Shown here: positions 34,310-47,178 of the stretch, one piece after another
Layout: each line of letters starts with the position of its first letter
Numbering within the stretch: the first letter of the stretch is position 1
Source of the DNA: Phlebiopsis flavidoalba
Taxonomy: Eukaryota; Basidiomycota; Agaricomycetes; Polyporales; Phanerochaetaceae
Direction of reading: 5' to 3'
Assembly: GCA_035772785.1 (NCBI GenBank)
Contig: JAOCPU010000008.1
Coordinates: 248,001-312,000, forward strand
DNA length: 64,000 bases
Translations under genes and position numbers: made by a program
Notes under the pieces: model-generated
Database searches by the model: none
What the model was told of the DNA's origin: nothing
The model's input: the letters and a program-made list of their open reading frames with translations, nothing else

Positions 34310-37300
34310 ATGCTACGCGTCCCCCGGCGGGTTGCGGTAATTGCTGGAGCCTTTGGCGTCCTCTGTCCTCACCTCCCATCTTCTCCGTCTGGCCACCTGT
34401 CGCAGCCAGCTACAACCTCCCATCTTTCTCTGAGGACGAGACTCGAACTCTCGTCCGCGGACTTCTTCACCCCACACCCCAGGCGAGCAAAGGAAAAGAG
34501 AGGGCGAGAGCGCAAGCGAGGAGTGTAGTGCGTGCGGGAGTAGCTCTGGCGGCGTGGGTGCCTCGACGTCGACTTTGGGTGCGTACGCTCGCCTTGCGTC
34601 GTCCCGGTGGTGCTAAAACGACTTGGGGTAGGCGCGCGAACGAGCCCGCCGTGCGAGCTGCGATTCCCGGTCGTCCACGAACACGGCGGCTCTCCACTCA
34701 GAGGCCCTTTGCGGATGCGCCGCGCGGGCGAATACCTGTCTTGCAAAGCTGGCATCCCACAAATACCTTGGTTCAGCGGCGGCATGCCTCCAGCCAGCCC
34801 AAAGCGTGCCGACACTAGCCAGACACGCTAACACGGAAGCATGGCGCAGGGAGGTCATTGACGCTGCACATGCACAAAACGGACAGAGCCTCGAGTCTGC
34901 TCTCCGACGCTTACAACAAACTATGTCAATATCATGGCTCGGACACTCTTGATGTTGATGTCATCCTCCATTTCGCGGACAAACTCACCACCAATGCACA
35001 GACGCGGAAGATGGTTCCTAATACCAACACACAGCCTGGCTGGAAGGAGGCGGGACGACAGGTGCAGAGACTGCTACACGAGTTGGAGCATCGAATACCG
35101 GACGACGACCACAACCTGCAGAGACGACGTTGGCAAATCGAGATGATTCGCGCACTCGCGCTACGCGGTCGGCTAGACGAAGCTCTCTCCATGGTTCACA
35201 AGTTTCACGAGCTGCCCCCGACCTTTCAGGAGCGCTTCTTTCTGGTGCCGATGCACCACACCGTCGTCGCTGCGCTGCGTGCGTTTCGGGGCGCCCAAGC
35301 CGTGCTCGGGTATGTCGTCGACGAGTGGGACGCGATTGCGACCTACGTCGAAAAGCGGTCTGTCATCGTGTCGGACAAGAGGAGTACGATTCCGGGCGCA
35401 AAGGAGCTGCAGCTCTACGTCTTCAAGAGTATCGGTCGGATACAGTCGCCGTCGAATATCCTCGTCGAAGCAAGGGCGAAGTCGTCACCGTGGGCGTGGC
35501 GGCAGGCGCGCAGGCGAGGTTCTCATAGATGTGTTTACCTCTCGTCGTCTTCCTCTCGAAGCGGTTTCTGTCCACCGGGAGTTGTACAAGCAGGGCTTAC
35601 ACGCACCGGCCACCAGCAACTTTTGCTCGTCAGGGCTCTCGCTAAGGCCGGCGCGTACGAAGTAGCGAATCCCATGTTTGCCACGCTACAGAAGTCGTTA
35701 AAAGACACTCACGGGCAGCTGGAACGACAACAGTACGAGACCGGGATGTACCTCTTCTCTCGCCAGGGCGACATCGAACGGACAAAGGAATACTTCAAAC
35801 TCTGTCGGAACGAGGGCAGCAAACGACTCCCAGGCGATCGCCCAACTCATCCACGCGTTCGCGGTCAACGGCGACGCGCCACAAGCCGCCGCGTTCTTCA
35901 ACGAATACTGCTACGACGGGCCCACGCCGCAGCCGAACCGCGTCCCCGCTAATATCGTATGCACACTATACCTCCGTAATATACGCCCACGCGCGCCGCG
36001 GCGATCGGGACGGGATGAAACGTCTGGCTCGAGAAGATGGCGCTCGCGGGCTTTGCGCCGGACCTGACCCTCTACAACATCATCCTCCAGCTGTTTTGCC
36101 TCGCGCGGCGAGATCGTGTCCGTCGGCGCGGTGCTCGACCAGATGCGCGCGTCGGGGTGCAAGCCGGATCATTACTCGTATACCACTGTTTATTTCTGTG
36201 CGCTTGCGAAGCGGCGGGACCCTGTCGCCGCGGAGGCGCTGTACCGCCAGGCACTGGACGAGGGCGTCGTGCCCGACCGGCATATGGTCACCGCCCTGCT
36301 GAATGCCCATGTTGAAGCGGGCTCGTGGCAGGGCGTGGTCAATGCCTTTGACTATCTGGTTGCGCGCTCCCAGCTCAGCCGGATAGACCTCTCCATCGAG
36401 GTGTACAACACGCTTATCAAGGCCTATGTGCTCATCGGTGCGCCCTTCGATGTTGTCTTTCGACACTTTCACCGCCTGGAGGCTATGAACGTCCGGCCAA
36501 ATGACCACACATACGTATGCGCTCGTCCTGCAGTCGGCGTGCGATAGCGGAAACATGGCCGTCGCGGAGAAGCTGTACTACGGCGTGCTGGAGATGTCGC
36601 AGAAGTGGAGAGTACGGCATCCGGCTGAACGTGTACATGCTGACGATCCTCCTGTCTGCTTCCTCCGTACGGGCCAGAAGCGCAAGGCGAAGCTGACTTA
36701 CCAGACCATGATCAAGATGAACATCCGACCGACGTCGATCACGTTCCACTCGATCATCAAGGCGTACTCGAATCCGAAGAACGAGGAGAGCATCAAGGTC
36801 GCGTTGCAGTTTATTCAGGATCTTCTGGAGGTGGACAAGGAGGACCAGGACTGGCTCAAGGGGAGCGGCACCACCGGCTCGGTGATGGGACCATATCTAT
36901 GGCCCGCTATTGAACACCTACTCCCAGATGAAGCGTCCAGAAGACCTCGAGTCATTACTCCAAGAGCTCTTTGACCGCGGTGGGACAACCTACTCTCTAC
37001 AATCTCACAGCGTTGCTCGACGTCTATCGGAGAACAAAGAACGTCGAGGGTGCCACAGGAGGTGTGGGTCGCAGATCTACCAGCTGGGCGCTGAGGGAGT
37101 ACGGCGAATGTGCGAAGGAGATTTTTCGATCCGGGTGTTTTATCAATATGTATTCAGACTAGATTTAGGTAGGACTACTTTAGGGAATGGTGCCTTTTCG
37201 TGGATAAGCAGGCTCCGCCGGACGATTACACAACAAACCAGGCGCGCTGCCGAACAAGGCAAGTCCTCTGCATCCCGCTCTCGACTGTACATCGACGTCC

Positions 37301-38011
37301 TGTCCGCAAACGGGCTGCACGCCGAGGATCGCCAAGAACGTGGCAGCAGATGAAGACAACGCAGGCTTCATGTTTGACGCACACAACTGGAACCACCTCG
37401 CTGTCGCACTCACCCCGCGCAGGCGACCCCCCTCCGCGCATTCGAGATCCTCGAGCGCGTCGTCATCTCCCTACCGCAACGCCGTCACCGCGCTCTCCGA
37501 CGAGCGCGACGCAGCGCCGTCTCGCTGCCTTTGCTCACATACACAAGAGCTAGCCCGCCGACGTACCGGCAAGGCCGCCAGCCCGTGGTGTGGCCCAAAA
37601 CCACCGGGCGGCGCGTCGCGACACAGTACTACACCCGGGCGCCACAAGCTGCTCGACACAATCGTGGCACGGACCGGCCGGCAGACTTTGCGCACCATAC
37701 GTGCACGCTGGCTGCACCAGGTGTCGCCCGTGTGGCTGGGATGCTGGCGGCCGCACACGGCGGACGCTCGCTCGTGCCTCTCGCGGAAACGTCTCTTGGA
37801 AGGCACCTGCACAGCGGCAACGTCGTGCAGGCGCTGCCGCCCGCGGGGGCGCCTCGACGCGCACAGCGACCGGCGACGCAACGACTGTGCAGGAGCCGAG
37901 GAGCGCGAGGCGCGCGCGCAGGAGGTGCTGGGGCAGATCTACGAGCAGTGTCCGCGTGCGCGTAGACTACGTCGTGCGCTTCATAGAGTGGCGCAAGGTG
38001 TACAAGAATAA
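34310..38011 (+). CDS. pentatricopeptide-repeat (PPR) protein, probably mitochondrial
   Basis: Helical-repeat RNA-binding protein of about 1000 residues. A likely leader begins MLRVPRRVAVIAGAFG at 34310 (Arg-rich, mitochondrial-type), followed by a low-complexity stretch. The clear body starts near 34858: SDAYNKLCQYHGSDTLDVDVILHFADKL and RRWQIEMIRALALRGRLDEALSMV. Successive 35-residue repeats are seen: LLLVRALAKAGAYEVANPMF, MYLFSRQGDIERTKEYFK, LDQMRASGCKPDHYSYTTV, LYRQALDEGVVPDRHMVTALL, VYNTLIKAYVLIGAPFDVV and MIKMNIRPTSITFHSIIKAYS. The C-terminus includes HNWNHLAVALT, AFEILERVV and VVRFIEWRK. Such proteins usually act in organellar RNA maturation or translation; the target is unknown. There are many frameshifts after 35490. 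Start and end are approximate. Confidence 0.8.
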
Positions 38012-38221
38012 CTGCCTAGGCAGTTTTGCGGTGACAAAAACAAACAGACAGACAGGACAGCATAGATGACGCGCGGTTCGCGGACAGCATGACGACAAAG
38101 CAAGCATAAGCGGGGTAATACAATACAGGTGCTCGTGGGGTTGTGGGAGCAGCTTCCGGGACAAAGCAGAGGGCGACAGTCTACTACTTCTACACTTCGG
38201 AGAGGGGAGGGCGCGGGGAGT

Positions 38222-40851
38222 CTAGCCGTCATCCGAGTCCTCGCCGGACTCGTCTGAGCCGTTGCGCGCGCGTTTGCGGCCCTGCTTGGTGTTGTTGCGG
38301 TTGCGCTGTGGTGCGGGAGAGGGAAGAGGCAGATTCAGGGTCAGCGGCAGTGCGATAGGAGGCTGGCACGGAAGAAACGGCGCGCACCAGCGGGAGCTTC
38401 TGGCCCTGGTTGCCCAAGGCGATGGAGAGCGCGGTGGTATCTGGTGGGGGCCATGTGAGGCGGCGGCGTTCGCAGAGGGGGAGGCAGGGAAGGACGCGCT
38501 CACCTGGGACGCCTGGGAAGCGTTTCGCGGAGAAGACGACGAACGGCTCGGTGAACGTCTGGGCGAGGACCGGCGAGACATCTGTGTGCACTCGATTGCT
38601 GCCTGGTTCTGGCGCGGGCGGTCTGTAGACATCGACGTTGCCGATTGTAGTTAGAGCAAAGAAGCGCAGTTGTGTGGTCAGTGGCAGGCTCCAATCAGCA
38701 GAGGGTGTCCGCAGGACACTCACGCGCCCACGTTCATGAGTCTCAAGCGCAGACGAAATGTACCTATCACAGTAGCTCAGTCAATGAAATCACGATAGGG
38801 TTCGACGGGGGAAAGCCCCTAGTCCCGAACCATCAGCAGCCCAGTGCGCACCTTCGGTTACGGATCGATAGGTCCTGGAACAGGAAGAAGATCCCAGGCT
38901 TGCGATGCTCGTCCAGCAGGCGGCATGCGTTCGCCGAAAGGGGTCCGACCAGCGTTCGGGTGTAGGTGTGTGACGCGGTAGCGGTGGGATAGTCGACGGC
39001 GGCGTCGCGGACACAGTAGCGTCCGCCGGGAACCCGCTGCTGCCGCCGTGGGGATACGAGCCTGCGCTTGTGCCTGCGCCTGTTCTTGTTGTTGCTGATG
39101 CTGCTGCTGCGCGTACGAGGCCGAGGCGTACATCGACGTTTCGAGCGGTTGCGGCTGCGGCTCGTGGGGGCGGCTGGCTCGGGACGGTTGCGCTGGCGCG
39201 ATCCTGGGCGCCGGGACCGGGACGATACTGTATCTGGCGTTTGAGTAGGCGTCGATAGGGCTCGTCGACCATGTCTGGGCGGGCGCGGTGGGCGACTGTA
39301 TTGACGCCTCGCGCAGAGCGGGGTCGACAGCTGACGACGATGAACTGTCGATGGCAGCGTAGCTGTGGGGCTCTTGCTGCCAGCGATAAGCTTCCGCATC
39401 GTCTCGTGCACCGCCCGTCACCTGCCAGTTGTCGCCCGCATGAGTCGGACTCGTCCCTTCGAACCCTACATCAGCGTTTGCGCCGTGTGTACCACTCGCC
39501 TGGGACTCATGTCCGTCCCCCGATGGTATGAATGGATGGAAGAGCGGGAGGGCCGAAGGGTTGAGACGGACGATCGAGAGGGGCGGGAGCGGGGAAACCC
39601 CCCACGGCGAGGGATCGGTAGTTGGCCCGTACGGCGTCACGCCCGAATACGTTGCAGACGCATCTGTTACAGGCTCTGCTGAGGGAAGGGGTAGGCTTGG
39701 GACGGATAACCGGGAGTAGTTGGCGTCATGAATGGGCGTCAGAGTCGTGGTCTAGACACAACAAGATTATTTCAGAGTTTCAAGAAGAGAGTACATCTAC
39801 TGACCTGGGGGTATTGAGATGTCGAAGGCGTCGCGGGAACAGGACTTTGGCTTTCCGTTGATTGAGCAGCAACTGGTGCAGTCGAAGAGGCTGTATGTCT
39901 TCGCTTCGCCTTTGCCGAGCCGGATGGAACGTAGCGGTCAGAGGACGTGGGGTGGAGGACGAGGTTCATCTCCTTGGTTCCGTCAGCCGACCAGAGATCC
40001 ACAGTGACAAGGAAGAAGGAGCAGTCTACTTCACTGCAGGCCCATCAGCTGTGAAGCGGATGGCAATGAGAAGTGTACATACTCGACGTCGACGAGCGAA
40101 TGGTCTTCGCGCTGCTGGACATGCATCTTTGCGACGGCCGCAGGTGCGAGCGGACGTCGATCCTGCACGACGGGAAATTGAAGATCACGCCCACAGCCTC
40201 AAGAAGTAGAGAACGCACCTTGTCTCCGAAGCCACACATGCGAGCCCTGATGGGATGCTGCGCCACCTCCAAGGAGTAATATCTGTACCATAGTTAAGGG
40301 TGGATCACGGAGTGAATGCCGTCGGAGAACGCACTTGCGGCCATAAGGGAGATGGCGGGCCCCATGAGCCCCAGCAGTGTGGACCTGGTGGTTCAGCAGT
40401 GTTGTGGGCGTTGAGTTTCTGAATCATGGCCAGCGCGTGCCCGTGGTAGGGTGCGAGGAGGGTGAACAGTGGTGAGTGCTAGACCTGAGGACGCCTAGCT
40501 TTATGTCTGCAGTGCTCGGAGCGCAGGCTTCTCACGGAGGCGTAGACGGCGGTCGGTGAACAGTAGTGCGCAGGGGAACGACGTGAGAGCCCTGACCCGA
40601 CGCTCTGGGATGCGACTTTTGCCGCAAGAGAGCTGGAAAGTCTTGGGCGAGATCGATTGAGAGGGTGAGAACGGCGTCGCTGGGGCGCGTTTCGCTTTGT
40701 TTTGTGGTGGTCCAAGCGGTGCTGGCGAAGCAGAGCTGGGGCGCCGCGGCGGGTCAAATAGACGGTGTGGAGAGCGAAAAGAAAGAGGCGTCGGGGGCTG
40801 AAGGGGCGATTGGTGGTCGTGGTAGAGAGCGAGGTGTGCCTCAGTTCCCAT
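38222..40851 (-). CDS. velB: velvet-domain regulator, VelB-like, with a long insert in the velvet domain
   Basis: Velvet proteins are fungal NF-kB-like DNA-binding regulators of development and secondary metabolism. The N-terminal half of the domain reads YYSLEVAQHPIRARMCGFGDK, intron (about 40164-40219), DRRPLAP, MHVQQREDHSLVDV, a further intron, then FFLVTVDLWSADGTKEMNL and LHPTSSDRYVPS. A Pro/Gln/Ser-rich insert of roughly 200 residues follows (39640 to about 39000, with runs of Gln). The domain then resumes: YTRTLVGPLSANACRLLDEHRKPGIFFLFQDLSIR, an intron, RLMNVG, TDVSPVLAQTFTEPFVVFSAKRFPGVP. The tail is acidic (NGSDESGEDSDDG-stop at 38222). A split velvet domain is typical of VelB, but this insert is large. 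The start at 40851 is tentative. Confidence 0.83.
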
Positions 40852-41389
40852 AGGTAACCGGCGACGGAAACCGGCAAAAGTTGGCCTTTGCGCGCGACGA
40901 GCAAAAGAAACGAAGTCTTTGCCTACTGACGTTTGCCAATTCGTGATTTCACAGCTTAGGCTTGTAGCCTCTTTCTGTCATCCACACCATACTAGCGGGA
41001 GGCCCGGTACTGTGGCACACCGTCCATCAGCGACCCAGACCCAGACGACGCACGCTCGGGCGCCCAACGCTCCAGCGCTGTCCCGCCATGGGTCCGCCCC
41101 CCGAGCCCCGAAGGCAGAGGATCTGCAGCGGGGAGGGCTCTGATGAATTTAATTATACGCACAAGCGTGCAGCCACTACGTATTTGCACCCGACAAGGAG
41201 CATGGCCTAGTCTCCAGACCGTGTCCCCGACCTCGAAGCAGCACATTGGGGGGGTGCCGCATCCGGCCATGCGCCACGTGGCGTTCCCACGCTCACCCCC
41301 AGGGGCCCGTTTCATCCTCACGTCCAGATGGCAAACGCGCTCCAGGCGTCGACCTTCGCCGCCAACTCACCTCCTGCACAACCACCACC

Positions 41390-43046
41390 ATGGACCAGAC
41401 CGTAGGCCGTCAAAAGCGCACCCTTCAGGAGCTCATCAAGAACGACCAGAGCTCGACAACAAGAAATGTCCAGTCGACTGTGGCAACCTAAACCCCCGCG
41501 CCTCCGCAGTGGGCATCTCTCAGGTTAGCTTTCCATCTAGCCGTGCATACCGCGCACTCACCATGCTAAGCCATTGCCGTCCTAGCTTTGCCGTGTTGCC
41601 TTTGCTTGTCATGTGCCGGTGCATACATAGAGGCTTTGGTGTCCATATCAGGTGAGGGGACTCCCGTCCATCCACCGATATTGATTGTGTTACGATACCT
41701 ACCCGCAGCTTTGTGCGATCAGGTGTGTCAATGGATACATGCGCAAGAGGACAGGCAGATCAAGCGGCATGGCAGGTGTGCTGGGCCCATACACTCGTAT
41801 TATCATGGGTGTTTCTTACCAACGGGCGGTACACACTTGGCGGCAAATGCCCACTTCACAAGCGCGTTCATGAAGGCCTCATCCGTCCGATTAATGGCGG
41901 AATGGGCAGAAGGAATGAGCCTCTTATGATACATATCACAGCTGGGCCGCCCACGTTCAATATCGCGAAAAGGTCCCCGAACACGTCTCCAAAGAACAAA
42001 AACTCATTATGTATAAGAGTGAATATGCTAATAGTTTGACGTCAAGCTTGATGCCGAGACTTGGCCGGATCAAGCCATGCGGCCCCCTCCGCCGCCACCA
42101 GCCAGCGCCGCATCACCATCAGGCACGACACAGTCCGCCAAACCGAACCATCTTCTGCCCAGGGTCTGCGGAAATCACGCGCATCGACTCGCGGCACCCG
42201 ACGAGCCGCACCAGCTCGCCGTTCCAGTCGTCACCCGCGGCACGCCAAATCCATCCACCAGGCTCGTTCCAGACCAGCAAAGGCTGCATAACGAGTCGTT
42301 CTTCGCGCGGCCTCGGACAAGCAAACGCGTCTCGTCCCGCGGACCTGCCGCCCTCAGCAACTAAGCAAGGTGGTCGGTACCAGGGCTTCGGTAACACCCC
42401 CCGCTGCCCCGCCGTCCCAGCATCCGTCATTTGGCTTCTCGGCGTCGTCCGCGGCGGCGCCCAATATCCTCGCCGAATTTCAGGAGAACCCCCGTTGCTG
42501 CACTCAGCAAAGGATGGTCCCTATTCTAATCGGCCGTCGTTGGTGCGTCGCGCGCCGTCTCGGAGAATATCATCCAGCCCGGCATGGAAAAGGTCATGGG
42601 CGACCCGACCTTCCAGGCGAGCGTAAATGGGATATGATGTCGGAAGCGGGCGGCAAGCGCGCCGGAGAGGTGGGCAGGGGGGCAAACTCGTGGACCAGCT
42701 GGACTCCGTACACGTTGGGTGTCAGATGTGGCGGACAAGGTGGGCGGAACGTTGTGGGGACGGTCAGGGATCGCGTGGGTGGCGGACCCACAGAGGAACG
42801 GCTACGGTGCCACTCCACCAAGGGCCCCGCTTTGGAGGAGAGTCCTCTTCGCTTTATCAGGACGACGACGACTTCTTTCGTGACTTCGTTTGAATCGGCG
42901 CCGGATTCGGGTCATCACCAACTTCCAGTCGCCACGTCTACTACCGTGACCTGCTGCCTACGGCGGAAGCAGCCATCCCGCCAACAGCAGAAACGTAGGG
43001 ACGACTGGACGAGTGGAAGGAATTTCTATTCTTCTCTAAATTCTAG
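41390..43046 (+). CDS. GCS1: ADP-ribosylation factor GTPase-activating protein, Gcs1 type
   Basis: Stimulates GTP hydrolysis on Arf in Golgi/ER vesicle traffic. Start MDQTVGRQKRTLQELIKND. The zinc-finger domain is split by introns: KKCP..CGN.NP...ASAVGIS|FAV...LC..CAG..HRGFGVHI|FVRSVSMDTW..EQIK, with the Arg-finger region (HRGFGVH) readable across a small shift. A disordered, Ser/Pro-rich middle contains QGLRKSRASTR, LGQANASRPADLPPS and GGRYQGFGNTP. The C-terminal amphipathic, ALPS-like segment (AAVVGASRVVSENI.QPGMEKVM, FQASV) and an acidic end (YQDDDDDFF, DEWKEF) match Gcs1/ArfGAP1. The first Cys pair reads C-P-V-D-C here, one residue longer than the usual CxxC, probably from an indel. It is divergent from velB. 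Confidence 0.87.
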
Positions 43047-43203
43047 ATTCTAACTAGCTGTTCTATACACTTTGGCTAAGTAGGATATACCTCTTGCTGC
43101 ATTTCTATTGGATTTGGGCATTTTGGATGGTAATTCAACTTGATGGTAATTAATTCTCGGCTATCTATTCCCTCATGTAGCGTAGCATTACAAGGATTCT
43201 AGT

Positions 43204-44658
43204 GTGTGCCGTCTTTGTATTCAAGACACTTTTGCACCAAATGTTTGTGTTATGGCCTTTGTCGTGCGCAGCAGGCAGGACGTTGGGTGCGCTGGGCCCA
43301 CTAGAGATCATTTGGCCAATGTTTACTCGGGCGTCTGCACGCCTGCACGCGACACCGCCACCCGAGGAGAGGTGTCTGTGGTATTTACCAGCAGCCAGCT
43401 CGCGTACAGTGGGAGACTCCCTGCTCTCGATTTCGCCTCATGGAGATCCCTGCCTGTCGAGCTCATCCCAATTCCCCTGCTGAAATCCTAGCCAGAACTC
43501 GAACCTTCTGCGTCCCTCATAACCTTTACCTCCTATCTGTCTCGCAGGGGCTCCAACCATGTCGCCTCAGACTCTTCCCTGAATTCCCCTGGCGCACCGT
43601 CCCATCATGAGGTGCCTCCGTGTTGACCACCGGGGACCCCATATGACCCCTGTCTCCGTAACCCTCTGCGAGCGCAGCATCGTGCCGCGCCAGAACTGGA
43701 TCGAAATCCTGAGCCTCGCGCGCGCAGACTGGCTGCTGCTCGACGCTACGCTCCCCACGCTGAAGGAGGCCGAGTGAGGTGAGGATGAGTGCTTCAAAAC
43801 CCGGCGTTCCTCCCCCCCAGCTGCAGGCGTTTCCAACCCAAAGTGGACAAGGGCGGACGCGAGGGATAGCTGGCGGGCGACCTTTCGCAAGTACGCAGCG
43901 CGTGCCGGCATGCTTTTGTGTGTGTGCCTCGCGCTCACGTCGCCATCAGGCCCTCTTTGGCAGGACCCTGATGCGTCTGTAGGCATCGGTCCACGGACGT
44001 CCTGTACGACTCGGACGAGAACTGGACACAAAGTGGAGTCCTGGTGCTGCGCGCCCTCGCCGTTCGTAGTGGCCCGAGACATACCGCAGAGTCATATGCC
44101 AGAGCTATATTGTGATAAGTGACGCAACGCGGCGTAATAAAATGGCGAATGAGCTGGAGGCTACGTCAAGAAACTTCAGCCCACTCTCGCTATTTTTGAT
44201 GACTTGAAGTAAATTAGCCCGGCCTTTATGCCCCCCGTCTCGCACGTTCTCTGATACGTTCTAGGACCCCTTGCAGGGCAATCTCGACCATCTGGAGACC
44301 CGAATCCGAGTAAGTTCGGTCGATCATGCGCCGTTGTTGGGACGTTGGCGATTATGCTGACATGGACCCCTCCTCAGAACCCGAGCGCAAGCTCGGTGGT
44401 GGAGCTCGCCGACGTGCGCGTGCTTGTCCTCGGTGTTCTGAACAAGCCCCGCGGCTCGACGACGTCAATGAAAAGGCGCGAACCTTGTTGCATCCGCCGG
44501 GGATGACAAAGAGGAGCCCGACGAGGGGGCGGCGGAACAGGGGCGGTCCAGACGGGGCGTCCGGAAAAGTCGGACAGAAAGCCTCTGCAGCGCGGCAGCT
44601 GTTCGGTGCGTGCGGAATTCCACCTGCGGAGTCGATCTATTGTGAACTCATGTTGTGA
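43204..44658 (+). CDS. uncharacterised conserved-looking protein
   Basis: I cannot name a family. A spliced, frameshifted gene is nevertheless visible: VFTSSQLAYSGRLPALDFASWRSLPVELIPIPLLKS (43380-43490), LRLFPEFPWRT (about 43572), HRGPHMTPVSVTLCERSIVPRQNWIEILSLARADWLLLDATLPTLKEAE (43630-43776) ending at a GTGAGG donor, then AAGVSNPKWTRADARDSWRATFRK, YDSDENWTQSGVLVLRALAVRS, MANELEATSR, LDHLETRIR, VVELADVRVLVLRVLNK and DDVNEKARTLLHPPGDD, then an acidic/basic tail. It reads as a soluble, largely helical protein with no membrane segment or known motif. Co-linear protein-like blocks and a splice donor argue it is real. Confidence 0.5.
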
Positions 44659-45954
44659 CGAAATAAAAAAAGATATCAAACAAATGTATCGGAAGATGGC
44701 TTACCCCTTACCCGCCATGTCACATGAGAATTATCCATTTTATACCCCGAGCGTGGCGGGGAAGACAAGAGGTGGCTAGGTACAGATGACGAGAAGAGGA
44801 CGGGATGCAATGGGTCGGGGGCTCTGATGTAAGCGATCTTTTCTTCGAATCAGGGCGGGAGGTGGCCGGTGGAGATAACACCTTCTCTTCAGGATAACAG
44901 CATCACGCAGATATGATTATCGGACCGCGTACAAAGGAGCACTTGACCGAGGGTCCCCGTTGCAGGATTGGGATCTTGTCGTGTGGAGCCAACCGCGGGC
45001 AATTCGCCTCGTTTTCGTGGCCAGATTTGTCCCGCCATCCGCGCCCTGGCTGGAGCTGCCCAAGAAAATCAATGGCCCTGGGTTGGGCAATGATTAGGCG
45101 GTGCGTGGCCTGCATGCGCCGCCGCGTGGACGATCGCGACTCGGACTGGGGGAGCTTATGAGGACGTGGCCCGGACCGCACGGGCGAAGTATCTTTTGCT
45201 GAATCTTTGACACATTTTGTTCTGACTGCTTTCTTCTTGCGTGCGAGATGTATTTCCGACGTTTACCGACCGTTAATTACACGCAGGTGTATCATGAATC
45301 CGTTTTCGTCGGGCGCCGCGTCTCCCCCCCACTGCGGGCGACGCCGCAAAAGCATGCCGGAGAAGGTCAGCAATTCCATGAAGCTCTGCTTAGCTTACTC
45401 GCGGATTCAATTCTTTGTGCCTCGAGGCTACGCAACGCCTTTGTCGGATGATCTCAGATCTCGGTGGATCGACAAGAAACCATGATCGGGAGATCTATGT
45501 CTCAGGTGAGATTTGCTTTTTGAATGCGACTCTCAATTGTAATGCAGGCGGGAATCGTTTCGTGGCTCTTGTTTACGGGCATTGTGGAGACATTGTCACC
45601 ACCTCCGAGGGTCCCCTCGAGACAATTAAACGTGGCGGCCAACAGGAGCCTCGGCCACGAAGCCGTCGGGCAGGGAAAGGGGATAGATATTATCTCTTTT
45701 GCATCGTTCGATCGTCCGTCCGAAATGGTTATAAGCGTGCAAAACAGTCGACACCCCGACCCGAATCAGCCTCACACATTCTCCCCACGCCCTTATTGCA
45801 CCAACTGGGTTGGCCATCACCAGAGCATAGGGTCTCTGGTCTCCGGGTATACGTCTATATTTCTGCTTTATCTCGGAGCTGCTGGTGCACTCCACGTCCT
45901 ACCTCCCCCTCCCCACTCCATCTGATCTCCACCCACCACCCACCACCAATCACG
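44659..45954. other. intergenic, upstream of the zinc-finger gene
   Basis: No gene is recognised. A plus-strand frame at 44913-45161 (MIIGPRTKEHLTEGP...) overlaps an equally long minus-strand frame and has no family signal. The last 60 bp form a CT-rich leader (CCTCCCCCTCCCCACTCC) before the ATG at 45955. Confidence 0.4.
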
Positions 45955-47178
45955 ATGGCCGTAGCCAGATTACCAAGTACGTGTCCCTTAGGTCTCCCAT
46001 TAACCTTCCTATACTCTATACATCCCCTGGTCATGAAGTGTGAATACTGCATCGAGGGAGCGTCCAGACGAGCCCGTCAAGGTCTGGAAACGCAGGGGCG
46101 ACTACAAACCGCTCACTGTAAGACGCACCGGAACGACAAGTATGTGGCCTCTCCTCCTGCACCTGATAACCTGCATGCTCATTCTAGCCCCTATCTAGGC
46201 AATTACAAAGTGCAAACGAGTGCGACCGTGCTTTTGTTCAGCATTCCGCGTTGAAGACGCACAATGGAACACACAGTGAGTAGCATCACTGCACATGGTC
46301 GTGGCCTTATGCTCATACCGCGCGTTTCACCAGCACCGGGAACAAGCCCCACAAGTGCGGGATGAAGGGAATGCGACAAGCGTTTCACGGCGACCCGTTC
46401 GTCGTGCTCGCAGGCACCGTCAAGGAGGCGCATTCCGAAATCAGCACCTACCGCTGCCCGCACAAGGGGTGCACCACCAAGTACGTCCTTGGCCGTCGTT
46501 TAATTCATCGCCAGGCACTGAATCTCCTTGACAGGATCAAGAGGAAGGGCACCTTCATCCGCCATCTATATGACCACCACGACTACCGCACTCGGCCGAC
46601 GCCGAGCAGCAGCTCCGTGCCATGGCTGTCCATCGGGCCCCTTCTGGTCACGAGCTCGACCTCTCGGAGCTGGAGTCGTCTTACACGCACAAATGGGTTC
46701 CCTCTCCAGCCATGTCGCCGTCGCCGCCGCCCAGTGCTCCAGTCATCAACGAGCTCTACACGATGAGCCCTGCCCCTATGTCTTACGGTACGCAACAACC
46801 CGTGATGCGCCCTCGTTGCACTATGCTGACGTCGCACAACAGAACTCCCTGTATACGACTACGTCAAGCCACACCCAGCACCGTTACAGGGGGGCTACGC
46901 CTCTTCCCCGCCGACCAGCCTCGCCTCGCCGGAGCTACTCGATGTTATTTCGCCCCCCGTGCGCCATGCCGTACACAGTTGTCGGTGGACATGGTCGTAC
47001 GACGACGGCCTGCTCCTCGATGGCCTGGTCGTTCGTGAATCCTCGTCGCCCCCGGGCTCTGGCATGGTCAGCTGGGGGGATGGTTGAGCTTGACGTCCTT
47101 CGCTGCGGATCACGAGTATTTGCACGCCTGCCCCCTCTGTACTTTGACGACTGGATTCCGCGTAACGACTTGACGTAA
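45955..47178 (+). CDS. C2H2-type zinc-finger protein, probable transcription factor
   Basis: Start MAVARLP, followed at once by a GTACGT donor. The next exons contain PDEPVKVWKRRGDYKPLT, then KPHKCGMKGM and STYRCPHKGCTTK, then RKGTFIRHLYDHHDYRT. This gives a C-x4-C...H-x4-H finger (CPHKGC plus RHLYDHH) and possibly an upstream partial finger around HKCG. The rest is Ser/Pro/Tyr-rich (ELDLSELESSYTHKWVPSPAMSPSPPPSAP, YDYVKPHPAPLQGGYASSPPTSLASPELLDVISPP), as in fungal activators, and the product ends DDWIPRNDLT-stop at 47176-47178. Frameshifts occur around 46610 and 46830-47000. DNA targets cannot be inferred. Confidence 0.68.

Noticed and set aside
43480..43520. GGTTCGAGTTC on the minus strand, resembling a tRNA B box
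   Set aside because: No A box at suitable distance and no acceptor-stem pairing; it lies in a protein-coding region.
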